Below, piece after piece: positions 54,101 through 63,754 of a DNA stretch of 64,000 nt (position 1 is its first letter; each line of letters opens with the position of its first letter). The notes beneath the pieces are model-generated. The model did not search any database. It had not been told where the DNA came from and saw only the letters and a program-made list of their open reading frames with translations. The translations under genes and the position numbers were made by a program. The DNA is from Methylobacter sp. KS41. GTDB lineage: Bacteria > Pseudomonadota > Gammaproteobacteria > Methylococcales > Methylomonadaceae. Location of the stretch: assembly GCA_002862125.1 (NCBI GenBank), contig PHSP01000003.1, forward strand, positions 620,001 to 684,000. The letters run 5' to 3'.

Positions 54101-56567
54101 CGCATCGGTTACGTATCAGCCGCCACTGATTTTAACTCCGTATGTTCCGCCAGCCATTTCTGTAAACTCTGATTTGTCAGTCAAAGACACTACTGCTGAT
54201 TTCGCGGGGAATACCCCTCAGTATTGCGGCGACGAGAAAGCGAATACCAAAATGATTGACTGCCGGAAACGGCTAAAGAATAAACAATTAATTCTGCCGG
54301 TGCTCATGGTAAAAAACAGCGCGGGCCGGGTAAAATGCTTGCAGATCAGCGCCAATAAACAGTTTTTGTCGTTATTGCTGGAGGATGGGTCGGTTCGAAT
54401 TTGGGACTTTCAACGCGGTGAGCAACATCAGATTGTGACTCCGGATAAAAAGTCGGCATTAACTGATATCAGCGCCGTTGATAATAATGGCGATCTAATA
54501 TCAATTGCCAGTAAAGCCGGCATCGGCACGCAGGAAGTTATTATTCCGGCTTTCGATAACAAATTGATGATTAATGGGCCTGATATACGCCAATTTATGG
54601 CTTCAAACGATGGCAGCCTGTTATTGGTGAGCATGGGCTCTGATCAACTGAGTCTATGGGATAACAAGCAAAACAAAAGGATTTGGCAAGCGCCCTACAA
54701 GCGCGGCGTGGTGAATGGTCTGGCGCTGTCGGATAACAAGCGCTACGGCGCGGTGCTTAGCCGTCAACCCGGATCTTATGTGCTGGAGCCGGGCAATTTA
54801 CAATTAAAAAGTTTAACGGATGCGGTGGATATCGTTGACCTGAGCGCCGGCAAAGTCATCAAATCCCTGCCTAACGTGGGAGACCAAATTATCGCCATGC
54901 AGTTTACCGGCAATGACACCTTGCAATTAAAGCTGGCCAGCGGCGAGTTACTGAACTGGTCGATTGCCGAGGGCAGCCATAAAATAGCCGGCGCGTTCGG
55001 GGAACCGGTGATTGCTGTTGATGACAACAAACATGCTTATGCATACGTACTTCCGGACGGCACGGTGCGCGTCGGCAATGGCCAAGGCCATGTTCTGTTG
55101 AGCATTAAAAATGAAAAAAATCCTTTTAAGGATGCGATCCTGCTGGAGGGGGATAAAAAATTGCTGACCGTGATGAGCGATGGCGAGTTGTCGCTTTGGG
55201 ATGTCGCATCCGGCAAAAAAATGTTGCGTTTATTTTCCACGCAGCAAGGCTGGACGGTTATGGATGCTTTCGGCCGGTTTGACGGTTCAGAGGAGGCTAT
55301 GGATAATTTCAGCTGGATGGCGAATCAGGAAGATATTCCATTGGATAGTTTTTCTGAAAACTACTATGAGCCTGGCTTATTGAGCAATGTTCTGCAAAAT
55401 CAGGATTATTTAAATAGCAATCCATTCATGGTCAAAGAGGGCATTAGCCTGCCGCCTAAAGTGGATTTACAGCTAGCCGGGCAACAAGAAAAGGCCGGCA
55501 GCGTCGTGTTACAGCTGGATGTTTATGATCGAGGCGGCGGCATTGACCAAGTTAAAATTTACCAAAATGGAAAAATCCTCAACAATGCCGATGTCGTTGC
55601 GGCCCAGCAAACACAGCAAGATAAGGGAGGCGAACATCGCACATTGACGTTGAATGTTACGCCCAGCGCGGGCAAAAACACCGTTAAAGTCATTGCCAGC
55701 AATGACATGGGCATTGAAAACAGCAGCGCTGAGTTAAGTTTCGACGGCAAAACCAAAGCCTACGCCGCGTCCCTAAGACTGCTGACGATCGGTATTGATC
55801 GCTACAGCGACCCTAAGTTGGATCTGGATTACAGCGTTACCGATGCGAACTCGATTGGGCAAGCGATAAAAAATAGCTCAAAAATTGCCTCCGTAACAAG
55901 CTTGTATAACGAAAATGCAACCAAGCCCAAAATTTTGTCGGAACTCAAAGAATTAAGCCAAGGCGCGCAACAGGATGTGCTGGTTATTTACTTCGCCGGT
56001 CACGGCATGGCATTGGGGAAGGAATGGTATTTTCTACCCTATGAAACCACGATGCAGCCTACTCTTGAAAAAATTGCCGCTACCGGCATTACCGCCACGG
56101 AACTGAGCAACATTTTCAAAGATTCGAAAATACAGCACATCCTGTTAATGGTTGACTCGTGTTATTCAGGCGCGGGGTTGGACGCCTTTAGCAAATTACA
56201 AATCGGGCAACATTATTTCACGCGCAAGTTGAGCCGTTCTTTGGGAATTACCGTGATCACCGCCGCGGCAAAAGACCAGGAAGCCTATGAGTTAAAAAGT
56301 CTAGGACATGGTTTATTTACTTATCTGATGACTCAGGAACTGCAAGAAAAGAATGCCGCTCAGCCCGCTACCGCCCATGGCATTGCCGAAAGCATCGTCA
56401 AAACTCTGCCCGTTTTTTCTAAAAAAGTGCTCGGTTCCCGTCAAGAGCCTGTTGCCTATACCAAGGGCAATGATTTTACATTGACGGACGAATCCAAGGC
56501 GGCAAAGCAGGGTGACGCATTTGATAACAACACGCCCGCAATCGCGCCCGAAAAACTTGATCAATAA
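51138..56567 (+). CDS. Giant two-partner-secretion exoprotein with WD40-like and caspase domains (copy 2)
   Basis: An 1809-residue paralogue of the preceding gene. Signal peptide and TPS domain are the same apart from a few N-terminal residues. GLUG-like repeats (about 680-780; SNAYATGNVSGVNY, GGLVG) differ in number and sequence. There is one MBG-like domain (near 875-950), a proline-rich hinge, a WD40-like propeller (about 1060-1380; GSVRIWDF, ELSLWDV), an Ig-like module (DRGGGIDQVKIYQNGK) and a caspase domain with His1622 (YFAGHG) and Cys1675 (DSCYSG). A charged tail of about 25 residues follows the caspase. It lies 27 bp before tpsB, so it is co-transcribed with its likely transporter. 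GTG start, with an in-frame stop just upstream. Confidence 0.92.
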   Translation: MASEFPKLGKKRGSLKRKALISPFLALYASASFALPTGNELVAGQASVTTPAAGQLQINQSSQQAIINWQGFSIGAHESVNIQQPNASAVQLDRVIGQDASNIQGQLNANGQVFLINPNGVIFSKTAQVDVGGLIASTHSISNADFLNGKLHFTQDNAQGSVINQGQINTPKGGIVALIGEQVQNSGAISTPEGATVLAAGKTIDLDIQGNGLVEVKISEAAYNAQINNNGIIQADGGQVILTAQAAGQLLNTVINNQGVIEAHGLAEKNGAIVLSGGDNGIVQAGGVLDVSGQAGAQAGGSTLQGGTITLSGAQIQVSGNAVLNASGDAGGGTIAIGDKQSTSQASIEAGASLTAQALDHGKAGSIAVLANMANGAVKVGGQLNASAPKQGDGGTIETSAAHVKIADSAQISTLAANGTTGEWTIDPADFTIAASGGDMTGAALSASLTSTGVTIFSTSGGSGVNGDVNVNDVVSWSANLLTLNAQRNININANMNGSGTAQLALQYGQSGGTGNYFMNNGAKVTLPAGLNFSTQEGSNAVNQYMVITSLGSPNSITATDLQGMNGDLTLSYALGGDINASATSGWNSGAGFTPIGSSNGFSGNFAGLGHTITGLTINSSLGQVGLFGQTNSGSTISNLGLLGGSVIAASCGSCSYAAGALVGANYGTISNAYSTGSVAGNLIDSISVGGLVGLNFGAISNAYATGNVSGVNYIGGLVGENFGGSISNAYATGNVSGVNYVGGLVGFNNSGDFASSINNTYASGMVTGSSNAGGLVGVNNFSSVSNSFWDTNKSGTLIGIGSNTGTVTAVTGLGASFNGSSPDGVSSLSTGSPYLLSSYSIWNTAASNTIANTGGSTAVWRIYDGYTAPLLRSFLIPLTVTANADTRTYNGLAYTGGNGVSYTGSSSGIFGSLSYGGSSQGAINPGSYVISPTGLYSNQQGYDISYVNAVLTINPPPPAPVIPPPPAPIIPVNPNNPAVIDNIAPLAASVTYQPPLILTPYVPPAISVNSDLSVKDTTADFAGNTPQYCGDEKANTKMIDCRKRLKNKQLILPVLMVKNSAGRVKCLQISANKQFLSLLLEDGSVRIWDFQRGEQHQIVTPDKKSALTDISAVDNNGDLISIASKAGIGTQEVIIPAFDNKLMINGPDIRQFMASNDGSLLLVSMGSDQLSLWDNKQNKRIWQAPYKRGVVNGLALSDNKRYGAVLSRQPGSYVLEPGNLQLKSLTDAVDIVDLSAGKVIKSLPNVGDQIIAMQFTGNDTLQLKLASGELLNWSIAEGSHKIAGAFGEPVIAVDDNKHAYAYVLPDGTVRVGNGQGHVLLSIKNEKNPFKDAILLEGDKKLLTVMSDGELSLWDVASGKKMLRLFSTQQGWTVMDAFGRFDGSEEAMDNFSWMANQEDIPLDSFSENYYEPGLLSNVLQNQDYLNSNPFMVKEGISLPPKVDLQLAGQQEKAGSVVLQLDVYDRGGGIDQVKIYQNGKILNNADVVAAQQTQQDKGGEHRTLTLNVTPSAGKNTVKVIASNDMGIENSSAELSFDGKTKAYAASLRLLTIGIDRYSDPKLDLDYSVTDANSIGQAIKNSSKIASVTSLYNENATKPKILSELKELSQGAQQDVLVIYFAGHGMALGKEWYFLPYETTMQPTLEKIAATGITATELSNIFKDSKIQHILLMVDSCYSGAGLDAFSKLQIGQHYFTRKLSRSLGITVITAAAKDQEAYELKSLGHGLFTYLMTQELQEKNAAQPATAHGIAESIVKTLPVFSKKVLGSRQEPVAYTKGNDFTLTDESKAAKQGDAFDNNTPAIAPEKLDQ
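51161..52549 (+). repeat. 1.39-kb near-perfect direct repeat, copy in the second tpsA
   Basis: Partner of 44810-46198 at a constant offset of 6351 bp. After 52549 scattered changes begin (52550, 52558, 52587), and sequence similarity falls away beyond about 52615. Confidence 0.9.
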
Positions 56568-56594
56568 CTACAGTTAGCGGATTAATATCAGCTC

Positions 56595-58316
56595 ATGAAC
56601 AAAAAACACCGTTTCCTTGTAATTCCCATTCTGCTTGGCAATTGGTCAGCAAACATTAACGCTGAACCCGTCATACCCAATGCGGGCTTACTCATGCGTG
56701 AAAGCAGCAAACTGCCAACGATGCCGGAAAAGCCTGCGGATACTGAGATAGAGCAGCCGCCTCTTAAAAAGCCCATGGCAGTGGATAGTAAACTGAGAGT
56801 AACAGTGCGGAACTTTATTTTTAGCGGAAATAGCCAAGTGCCAACCAGCGTCTTGCAGCCCTTGCTGAGCCAATACACCAACCGCAAACTTAATTTTGCC
56901 GAATTACAGCAGGCCGCCGCGGTAATTACCAAGTATTATCGAAACGCTGGATTTTTGGTTGCCTACGCCTATTTACCCGAGCAAACCCTGAAAAACGGGC
57001 AAGTAGAGTTGGCTGTTTTTGAAGGGCGGCTGGATAACCAGCACTTGGAAGGGGAAAATATCACCCTGCTTAACGACACCCGCATCAAAAAAAGCGTGTT
57101 GCAAAAATTTCTGGGCACTTTGCCTAAAGGCAGCGTGCTTACTGAAAGCAACATGAATCATCTGAGTTTGTTAGTCAATCAACTGCCGGGCATAAATGCC
57201 AAAGTGGTCCTAGCTCCCGGCAAGGAAACGGGAACTTCATCCCTGGCGCTTAAAGTCAAGGAAGCGCCGTTAATAAACGGTTACGCCTCCGCCGACAATT
57301 ATGGCCTGTATGCGACTGGCTATTACCGGTTTAGCGGTGGCGTGAGTATTAACGACCCGTTTGGTTTGGGCGATCAGCTTAATTTAAGGGCACAGACCAC
57401 GGACACGGGAGATACCGTTGCCGGATGGGCGGACTACAGCATGGCGATTAATGGTCATGGGACCCGGCTGGGCGTTAATTTCGCCCAATTGGATTACAGC
57501 CTGGGGCGTAATTTCACGCCCTTGCAGGCCAACGGTATCGCCCGCATCGCCGGCACGACGCTCATGCAGCCGCTGTTTCTTAAACGCAGCGCACAGCTGA
57601 CCGGCATAGCCCATTACGAACATCGCTGGATGCAGGATAATCTTGATTTATATGGAACTCATAATGATCGCGAACTTAATGTAATGAGTTTTTCTTTCGC
57701 TGGAAACTCAAGCGATACATGGCTGACAGAAATGGCGGTGAATCAAGCCTTTATCAATGTTTCGGCTGGACAGGTGGATTTCACCAATCGTCAGGCTTAT
57801 TTAGTTAATCAAAGCTCGGGCTTGGATACCAGCGGCGGCTATCATAAATTCAACTGGTTGATTAATCGCACGCAAAGCGTGTGGGGGCCTTTTAGCCTGT
57901 ACGCAAATTTTCAAGGGCAGGTTGCCAGTAAAAATCTCGACAATTCCGAGCGAATTTCGCTAGGCGGTCCCTATAACATTCGCGCCTATCCAGTCGGGGA
58001 GGGCAATGGCTCTGAAGGCTGGCAATTTAATGGAGAGGCGCGTTACCGGCTGCCCGCTGTTCCTTATCTGCCTGGTTATATGCAATTTATTGGCTTTATT
58101 GATACGGGCTTTTCCCGCATTAACGTCCAGCCATTGCCAGGCGACGCCCATAATTCTCAGCATTTAACAGGCTACGGTTTTGGCCTTAATTGGCTGGAAG
58201 CCAGGGGGTTCAGCTTGCGTCTCAGCCTTGCCTGGCGCGGCTCCAACAAACAACCGGCCGCTGACCCGAACACAAAAGGCCCTATGGGCTATTTTCAATT
58301 GAACAGGTACTTTTGA
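56595..58316 (+). CDS. TpsB outer-membrane transporter (ShlB/FhaC/HecB family)
   Basis: A 573-residue Omp85-superfamily protein. A signal peptide (1-23, ending INA) is followed by two POTRA domains (about 65-230; VTVRNFIFSGNSQVPTSVL, AAVITKYYRNAGFLVAYAYL, GQVELAVFEGRLD). The rest is a 16-strand barrel with the conserved L6 tip motif in SLGGPYNIRAYPVGEG, ending in aromatic YFQLNRYF. TpsB proteins bind the TPS domain of their partners in the periplasm and pass them across the outer membrane. It is the only transporter here and the two upstream exoproteins share one TPS domain sequence, so it likely serves both. Confidence 0.95.
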   Translation: MNKKHRFLVIPILLGNWSANINAEPVIPNAGLLMRESSKLPTMPEKPADTEIEQPPLKKPMAVDSKLRVTVRNFIFSGNSQVPTSVLQPLLSQYTNRKLNFAELQQAAAVITKYYRNAGFLVAYAYLPEQTLKNGQVELAVFEGRLDNQHLEGENITLLNDTRIKKSVLQKFLGTLPKGSVLTESNMNHLSLLVNQLPGINAKVVLAPGKETGTSSLALKVKEAPLINGYASADNYGLYATGYYRFSGGVSINDPFGLGDQLNLRAQTTDTGDTVAGWADYSMAINGHGTRLGVNFAQLDYSLGRNFTPLQANGIARIAGTTLMQPLFLKRSAQLTGIAHYEHRWMQDNLDLYGTHNDRELNVMSFSFAGNSSDTWLTEMAVNQAFINVSAGQVDFTNRQAYLVNQSSGLDTSGGYHKFNWLINRTQSVWGPFSLYANFQGQVASKNLDNSERISLGGPYNIRAYPVGEGNGSEGWQFNGEARYRLPAVPYLPGYMQFIGFIDTGFSRINVQPLPGDAHNSQHLTGYGFGLNWLEARGFSLRLSLAWRGSNKQPAADPNTKGPMGYFQLNRYF

Positions 58317-58449
58317 AAGACGGGAATATAAGTTATTAATTTCTCAAAATAAGCTTTACCTGGCTTAATTGAAGCGTTTTACCAGTCAATTTTTGTTTCT
58401 GAGTATCTTCGCTTGCTTTAGTAGGGCGGTTAGCGGTATGTCAAGCCCG

Positions 58450-58625
58450 TTATAACAGCGCAGCCTGGAGGCGCGCTAAATCCTGTTTTTCTTCAAGCAA
58501 GGCGATAGCCGAGTGGAATTCTGTCAAGTAGCAGGTTTAAGGTCAGGCAGGAGTATTCTGATACGCGATAGTAACCGCCGTGTTTATCCGCTAGCTCATT
58601 CATCCGCCGTTGTATAAAAGCCGGA
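58450..58625 (-). pseudogene. Possible frameshifted relic of a small gene
   Basis: The 435-bp gap before folE has no intact gene. On the minus strand, codons from 58625 downward read FIQRRMNELADKHGGYYRVS and onward, and, after a shift near 58520, continue as EFHSAIALLEEKQDLARLQA to a TAA at 58450. The combined pattern loosely recalls a ParD-like ribbon-helix-helix antitoxin (SEY...LLEE...LA.L..AL). No start or partner toxin is visible. This is weak, and chance coding potential is possible. Confidence 0.25.
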
Positions 58626-58751
58626 TATTTAATATTTCCACAACACGGGATTGAAATTCAACCCGAGATATTGCCGGCATGTTCAAAATGTAGCGGCAAT
58701 GCAAAGGGTAGTGCTATACTTTTGGCAATTTTATATAACCGGGATTGATAA

Positions 58752-59309
58752 GTGAAACTGAAAAACATGGAAGAACATTTTGCCGGAATCATTGAAGGGA
58801 TCGGTGAAAACCTGAACCGTGAAGGGCTGATCGATACGCCAAAACGCGCGGCGAAGGCGTTCAAATTCCTTAATAACGGATACGACAAAACGCTGGAAGA
58901 AGTGCTGAATGGCGCTATTTTTACTGCCGATACGGAAGACATGGTTATCGTTAAGAATATAGAATTATATTCTTTATGTGAACATCATTTATTGCCGTTT
59001 ATTGGCAAATGCCATGTGGGCTATTTGCCGCAAGGCAAGGTGCTGGGTTTGTCCAAAGTGGCTCGTATCATTGATATGTACGCGCGGCGTTTGCAGATAC
59101 AGGAAAAACTAACTAAACAAATAGCCGATGCGATTGAACTGTCAATTGGGGCCAGAGGCGTGGCTGTAGTTATTGAGGCCAAACATCTGTGCATGATGAT
59201 GCGGGGCGTTGAAAAACAAAATTCGGTGATGACGACTTCGGTGATGACGGGCATTTTTCGTAAAGAAATCAGTACGCGCTCGGAATTTCTAAATCTGATT
59301 AACAGATAG
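58752..59309 (+). CDS. folE: GTP cyclohydrolase I
   Basis: A 185-residue GTP cyclohydrolase I, converting GTP to 7,8-dihydroneopterin triphosphate, the first step of folate and related pterin synthesis. Zinc ligands and active site are visible: [37 protein letters not shown] and the late [10 protein letters not shown] with PQ-type spacing. The GTG at 58752 is the most upstream plausible start, with ATG 58767 the alternative. In a methylotroph folate supports the C1 pathway implied by fchA. hemH starts ten bases after the stop. Confidence 0.95.
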   Translation: MKLKNMEEHFAGIIEGIGENLNREGLIDTPKRAAKAFKFLNNGYDKTLEEVLNGAIFTADTEDMVIVKNIELYSLCEHHLLPFIGKCHVGYLPQGKVLGLSKVARIIDMYARRLQIQEKLTKQIADAIELSIGARGVAVVIEAKHLCMMMRGVEKQNSVMTTSVMTGIFRKEISTRSEFLNLINR

Positions 59310-59319
59310 GCTGTTTATA

Positions 59320-60285
59320 GTGGCAAAAAAGACGGGGGTGCTGCTGGCAAATCTGGGGTCGCCAACAGCGCCTACAACACGGGCTGTCAGGCGGTTTCTT
59401 AAGGATTTTCTGTGGGATCCGCGTGTCGTAAATCTGCCGCGTCCGCTGTGGTGGGTGATATTGCATTTTTTTGTGTTGCCCTTTCGACCTGCTCGATCTG
59501 CACAAGCCTATCGTAAAATTTGGCATGAAAAAGGTTCGCCTTTAACTTACCTGACCAGGGAGTTAACCGGGAAAACAGCGGAACAACTCAGCGCAAAAGG
59601 CATTACGACGGATTTTGTAATGCGCTATGGAGAACCATCCATAGCAAACCAATTAAGAGCGTTTAAAAAAGCCGGTATAACTGATTTGATCATATTGCCT
59701 TTGTATCCTCAGTATTCTTCAACCACTACGGCATCCGTATATGATCATCTGGTTAAAGAACTTAATAAATGGCGGCATCTGCCCAATATTCAATTTATCA
59801 GCGATTATCACCAGGATCAACACTATATAACCGCGGTAGCAGAATCCATCAAAGAGGCATGGGGCGAGCAGGTTAAAAATGAATTGTTGATAATGTCCTT
59901 TCATGGCTTGCCCGCGCAACTGACTAAATGGGGCGATCCTTATTTTCATCAGTGCCACAAAACAGCGGCTTTGATTGCTGAAAAACTGGGTCTCAATGAA
60001 AAAGAATGGATGATCGTCTTTCAATCCCGTTTTGGCAAGGCGGAATGGCTAAAACCTTATTGCGTGGATACATTGCAAGCTCTTCCTGGTCAAGGTATTA
60101 AAACGGTTGATGTCGTGTGTCCTGGGTTTGCGGTTGATTGTCTGGAAACGCTGGAAGAAATAGCGATGGAGAACAAATCAATATTTATGAAAGCCGGTGG
60201 AACAGGATACCGGTATATCCCTGCTCTTAATGATTCAGTAGTCCATGTTAACGCTATCGTTAAATTACTTGAGCAAAAAATTTAA
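59320..60285 (+). CDS. hemH: Ferrochelatase
   Basis: HemH, 321 residues, which inserts Fe(II) into protoporphyrin IX at the inner membrane, the last step of heme b synthesis. The N-terminal GVLLANLGSPTAPT, MRYGEPSIANQL, LPLYPQYSSTTTASVYD, MSFHGLP (catalytic His) and VCPGFAVDCLETLEEI segments are all typical. It starts at GTG and lies ten bases after folE, suggesting a two-gene unit. Heme is needed by the cytochromes that accept electrons from XoxF and by the DUF3365 sensor. Confidence 0.96.
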   Translation: MAKKTGVLLANLGSPTAPTTRAVRRFLKDFLWDPRVVNLPRPLWWVILHFFVLPFRPARSAQAYRKIWHEKGSPLTYLTRELTGKTAEQLSAKGITTDFVMRYGEPSIANQLRAFKKAGITDLIILPLYPQYSSTTTASVYDHLVKELNKWRHLPNIQFISDYHQDQHYITAVAESIKEAWGEQVKNELLIMSFHGLPAQLTKWGDPYFHQCHKTAALIAEKLGLNEKEWMIVFQSRFGKAEWLKPYCVDTLQALPGQGIKTVDVVCPGFAVDCLETLEEIAMENKSIFMKAGGTGYRYIPALNDSVVHVNAIVKLLEQKI

Positions 60286-60350
60286 GCAGCTATAGTTATT
60301 TCTTTAAGCATGGTTTTCGGCGTGCTCTATAAATTTACAGAGTTAAAGCG

Positions 60351-61946
60351 ATGAAAGAAACAATTTTGCAAGGCTGGCAAGATGCCTGGCCCATTGTTAA
60401 GTCCAGCAAGCCTTTGCCCACTGGTACAGGCGTCATAGACGAAAGCGCTTTTAATACCATTGAAGTTGATAAAGTGTTTGAAGCAGTCAATCATTCATCA
60501 ACCATGATAGGGCAAGCTGTTTTATATCGTTCATTAACGCAGCCGCTGGATGCCCTTGATGAGATAAAGGCAAAACAGGAAGCTGTCGAGGAACTGCGTA
60601 ATGATCCCGCTTTAAAAGAAACTCTTGAAAATATTCTGGAAAATGCAGCCAGTCGTGAAACGAGCTTTTATTTACTTCTGTTTGGTGAATTTCTGGGCAC
60701 GTTCGGCACCGCCCGGGAAGAGCATGAAATTGAAGGTTATGGCTATCTGCAATACAAAAGAGGTATTCAGTTCATGCTTGATTTGGTAGACCGGATTCAA
60801 GCAGCTGGAACACCGCAAAGTGATTATTTAAAAACACTGGTTGACAAAATAAAAGCCTTCGCATCTACGCGAAGCTATTCTTTAATGGAAGGCCCTGCTT
60901 ATATTGCTGAAAGCGGCATTCAATCCAAACAGGAAAGAAAGGGCTCATTTTCACCCGCTATCATTTTCAAGCCGCGACTGTTCAAGCCGTTGCTAATTGC
61001 AATGTGTTCCGGAGTTATCTGGGCGCTGGCGCATTTTTTTCCAACGGATATATTTAATATTTCCGTTGAAGCAATTCCTACGGCGACCATTTTCTTTGTG
61101 CCTTTGTTGCTGGTCTATTATCCAGTAGTTGGGAGCTTTGATCGTGACAGCTGCATTATTCCGTTAAGAAATGAATTTAAGAACTCGCCTGAGGTTGCAG
61201 AAACACTGGATGCGTTAGGTCAGTTGGACGAATTGCTGTCATTTATTAAATTCGCCGATGCATTTGGCGGCAGCGTGGTTTTACCGGCCCTGATTGACGG
61301 TGAGCATCATCGAATCAATCTGGTTGATGCCAAAAATCCGGTATTAGGCAAACAAAATTACGCCTACATCGGCAATGATTTTGTTCTCGAAGATGACAAG
61401 CTGGTGTTAGTGACTGGTCCGAATAGCGGCGGTAAAACGGCATTTTGTAAAACTGTCACGCAGATTCAACTGCTGGCGCAAATAGGTTGTTATGTGCCTG
61501 CGCAATCGGCAACGCTTACCGTAGCCGACAGGATTTATTATCAAGCTCCTGAAATCAGCCATCTTGTTGATGGCGAAGGCCGGTTTGGTACGGAATTAAA
61601 AAGAACCAAGGATATCTTTTTGTCAACAACCTCAAAGAGTTTAGTGGTGTTGGACGAATTATCCGAAGGCACGACCTTCGAAGAAAAAATGGAATCATCG
61701 TCTAACGTTCTGAATGGCTTTTATCGTAAAGGCAACAGCACCATTTTAATTACCCACAACCATCAATTGGTTGATAGTTTTGTGCGTCAGGGAATAGGTC
61801 TGCCAAGACAAGTCGAATTTGCTGATGATGGGCCTACGTTTAAACTGATAGAAGGTATTTCACGCGTGAGTCATGCTGATCGTGTGGCTAAAAAAATCGG
61901 ATTTTCAAAAGAAGATATAGACAACTATCTGGCGGATACAAAATGA
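60351..61946 (+). CDS. MutS-like ATPase with membrane segments
   Basis: A 531-residue protein with a C-terminal MutS ATPase domain: Walker [11 protein letters not shown] (356-363), Walker [19 protein letters not shown] and ITHNHQLVD in place of the MutS THYHEL. The N-terminal 200 residues are a helical lever/clamp-like region, and mismatch-recognition domain I is absent. Between them two hydrophobic stretches (about 211-228 and 241-260; [35 protein letters not shown]) look like transmembrane helices, which true MutS lacks. It therefore belongs to the small, poorly characterised MutS-related group and is unlikely to do classical mismatch repair. Its last four bases overlap purT (ATGA). Confidence 0.85.
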   Translation: MKETILQGWQDAWPIVKSSKPLPTGTGVIDESAFNTIEVDKVFEAVNHSSTMIGQAVLYRSLTQPLDALDEIKAKQEAVEELRNDPALKETLENILENAASRETSFYLLLFGEFLGTFGTAREEHEIEGYGYLQYKRGIQFMLDLVDRIQAAGTPQSDYLKTLVDKIKAFASTRSYSLMEGPAYIAESGIQSKQERKGSFSPAIIFKPRLFKPLLIAMCSGVIWALAHFFPTDIFNISVEAIPTATIFFVPLLLVYYPVVGSFDRDSCIIPLRNEFKNSPEVAETLDALGQLDELLSFIKFADAFGGSVVLPALIDGEHHRINLVDAKNPVLGKQNYAYIGNDFVLEDDKLVLVTGPNSGGKTAFCKTVTQIQLLAQIGCYVPAQSATLTVADRIYYQAPEISHLVDGEGRFGTELKRTKDIFLSTTSKSLVVLDELSEGTTFEEKMESSSNVLNGFYRKGNSTILITHNHQLVDSFVRQGIGLPRQVEFADDGPTFKLIEGISRVSHADRVAKKIGFSKEDIDNYLADTK

Positions 61947-63145
61947 AAATAGGCACGGCATTAACTGACAATGCAACGAAGGCTTTACTGCTGGGCAGCG
62001 GCGAATTAGGCAAGGAATTGACTATTTCGCTGCAACGCTACGGCGTGGAAGTGATTGCTGTTGATCGCTATCAGGATGCGCCTGCACACCAAGTCGCCCA
62101 TCGCAGTCATGTTATTGACATGACCGATACAGAGGCGGTGAAAAAGTTAATAGCACTGGAGCGGCCCAATTTCATTATTCCTGAAATTGAAGCTATTGCA
62201 ACCCAGGCGCTTGCTGATATTGAGGCGGAGGGGCAATGTACAGTCGTGCCGAATGCCAGGGCTATCCAGTTGACCATGAATAGAGAAGGGATCAGAACCC
62301 TTGTCGCTGAACAGCTGAAAATTCCGACTTCAAAGTATTCTTTTGCGCAAAGCTTTGAAGAATTGCAAGCCGCTGTTGAAAATGGGATCGGTTATCCTTG
62401 CTTTATTAAGCCGACTATGTCATCTTCAGGCAAGGGTCAGTCCATGGTTAAAAGTTCCGGTCAGCTTAAGCAGGCATGGGAATACGCTAAAACCAGCGGG
62501 CGGGTTGATACAGGCAAAGTCATTGTTGAAGCCAGGATTGATTTTGACTTCGAAATCACCTTACTGACTGTCCGCGCATTGAATGAGAACGGCGAAGTCC
62601 AAACTTATTTTTGCGACCCCATCGGACATATACAGGAAAGTGGCGATTACCGGGAAAGCTGGCAGCCGCAGGTAATGAGCGCTGTCTCCCTGAAACTATC
62701 CCAGGACATTGCTTTTAAAGTAACCAATGAAATCGGCGGGCTCGGATTATTTGGGGTTGAATTATTTATTAAAGGCGATTATGTGTGGTTTAGCGAGGTG
62801 AGTCCCAGGCCTCATGATACCGGCATGGTGACTATGGTTACGCAAAGTCAGAATGAATTCGAGTTGCATGCAAGGGCAATTTTAGGTTTGCCAGTGAACA
62901 CCGGCTTGCAGGCGCCGGGGGCTAGCGCGGTTATTTTAGGAGGTATTAATGCTAAAGGCGTTGTGTATGAAGGGCTTGATCAGGCGCTTGCGGTGCCGGA
63001 TAGCCAAGTCAGATTATTCGGCAAGCCGGAAGCATTTTTAAAAAGGCGGATGGGCGTTGCTTTGGCAACTGCTGAAAGCGTCCTTGAGGCTAGAAATAAA
63101 GCGGTTAAAGCCGCTAGTTTAGTGGTGGTTAAGCAGGTGGTTTAG
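61943..63145 (+). CDS. purT: Formate-dependent phosphoribosylglycinamide formyltransferase 2
   Basis: PurT, 400 residues, an ATP-grasp enzyme that makes formyl-GAR from GAR, formate and ATP in purine synthesis, bypassing formyl-tetrahydrofolate. The start [53 protein letters not shown] and [21 protein letters not shown] with HDTGMVTM are diagnostic. Formate is a normal intermediate of methanol oxidation, so the formate-using isozyme suits this organism. It is translationally coupled to the MutS-like gene by an ATGA overlap. Confidence 0.96.
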   Translation: MKIGTALTDNATKALLLGSGELGKELTISLQRYGVEVIAVDRYQDAPAHQVAHRSHVIDMTDTEAVKKLIALERPNFIIPEIEAIATQALADIEAEGQCTVVPNARAIQLTMNREGIRTLVAEQLKIPTSKYSFAQSFEELQAAVENGIGYPCFIKPTMSSSGKGQSMVKSSGQLKQAWEYAKTSGRVDTGKVIVEARIDFDFEITLLTVRALNENGEVQTYFCDPIGHIQESGDYRESWQPQVMSAVSLKLSQDIAFKVTNEIGGLGLFGVELFIKGDYVWFSEVSPRPHDTGMVTMVTQSQNEFELHARAILGLPVNTGLQAPGASAVILGGINAKGVVYEGLDQALAVPDSQVRLFGKPEAFLKRRMGVALATAESVLEARNKAVKAASLVVVKQVV

Positions 63146-63163
63146 GTAAAAATAGGTAAACAA

Positions 63164-63754
63164 ATGATGAAAATTGCAGTTATTTTTTTAGCTTTATTCA
63201 TCTCAAATGAGGTGGTGGCTGATATTTATAAGTACACTGATAATGTTGGTCGTGTCTACTATACTGATGAACCGCGAAATAGCTTGTATAAGCGAATTAT
63301 CAAGACAAAAGCATTTCGGTATTCAAGTTCAAACAATTACACTGGAAAAGTTAATGCTTTTTCAGGAGTCAACAAAAAAAGGTTTACGGATCTTATTGAG
63401 CAGGCTGCCAACAGGCATCAGGTTGATGCCAAATTGGTACATGCCGTTATTCAAACGGAATCAGCTTATAATTCAACCGCGCAATCACCCAAGGGGGCGG
63501 TGGGGCTAATGCAGTTGATGCCGGATACGGCAAGGCGGTTTGGCGTTACCGACCGCAATGATCCGGATCAGAATGTCGATGGCGGCACGCGCTATCTAAA
63601 ATATCTGATCAATCTTTTTAATCCCAATATAGATCTAGCTGTTGCCGCCTACAATGCCGGTGAAAATGCTGTTATACGATATAACAACTCTATCCCACCG
63701 TATCCTGAAACACAAAATTATGTGAAACAGGTGCTGGCCCTGTACAATCATTAG
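63164..63754 (+). CDS. Small lytic transglycosylase with DUF4124-like N-terminus
   Basis: A 196-residue exported protein. A signal peptide (1-19, ending VVA) is followed by a DUF4124-like segment (DIYKYTDNVGRVYYTDEP) and an SLT domain (about 75-190) with catalytic Glu in VIQTESAYNSTAQSPKGAVG, LMQLMPDTARRFGV, GGTRYLKYLINLF and AVAAYNAGENAV. It would cleave peptidoglycan glycan strands in the periplasm, forming 1,6-anhydro ends. It follows purT by 18 bp. The remaining 246 bases to the window end hold no gene I can support. Confidence 0.93.
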   Translation: MMKIAVIFLALFISNEVVADIYKYTDNVGRVYYTDEPRNSLYKRIIKTKAFRYSSSNNYTGKVNAFSGVNKKRFTDLIEQAANRHQVDAKLVHAVIQTESAYNSTAQSPKGAVGLMQLMPDTARRFGVTDRNDPDQNVDGGTRYLKYLINLFNPNIDLAVAAYNAGENAVIRYNNSIPPYPETQNYVKQVLALYNH

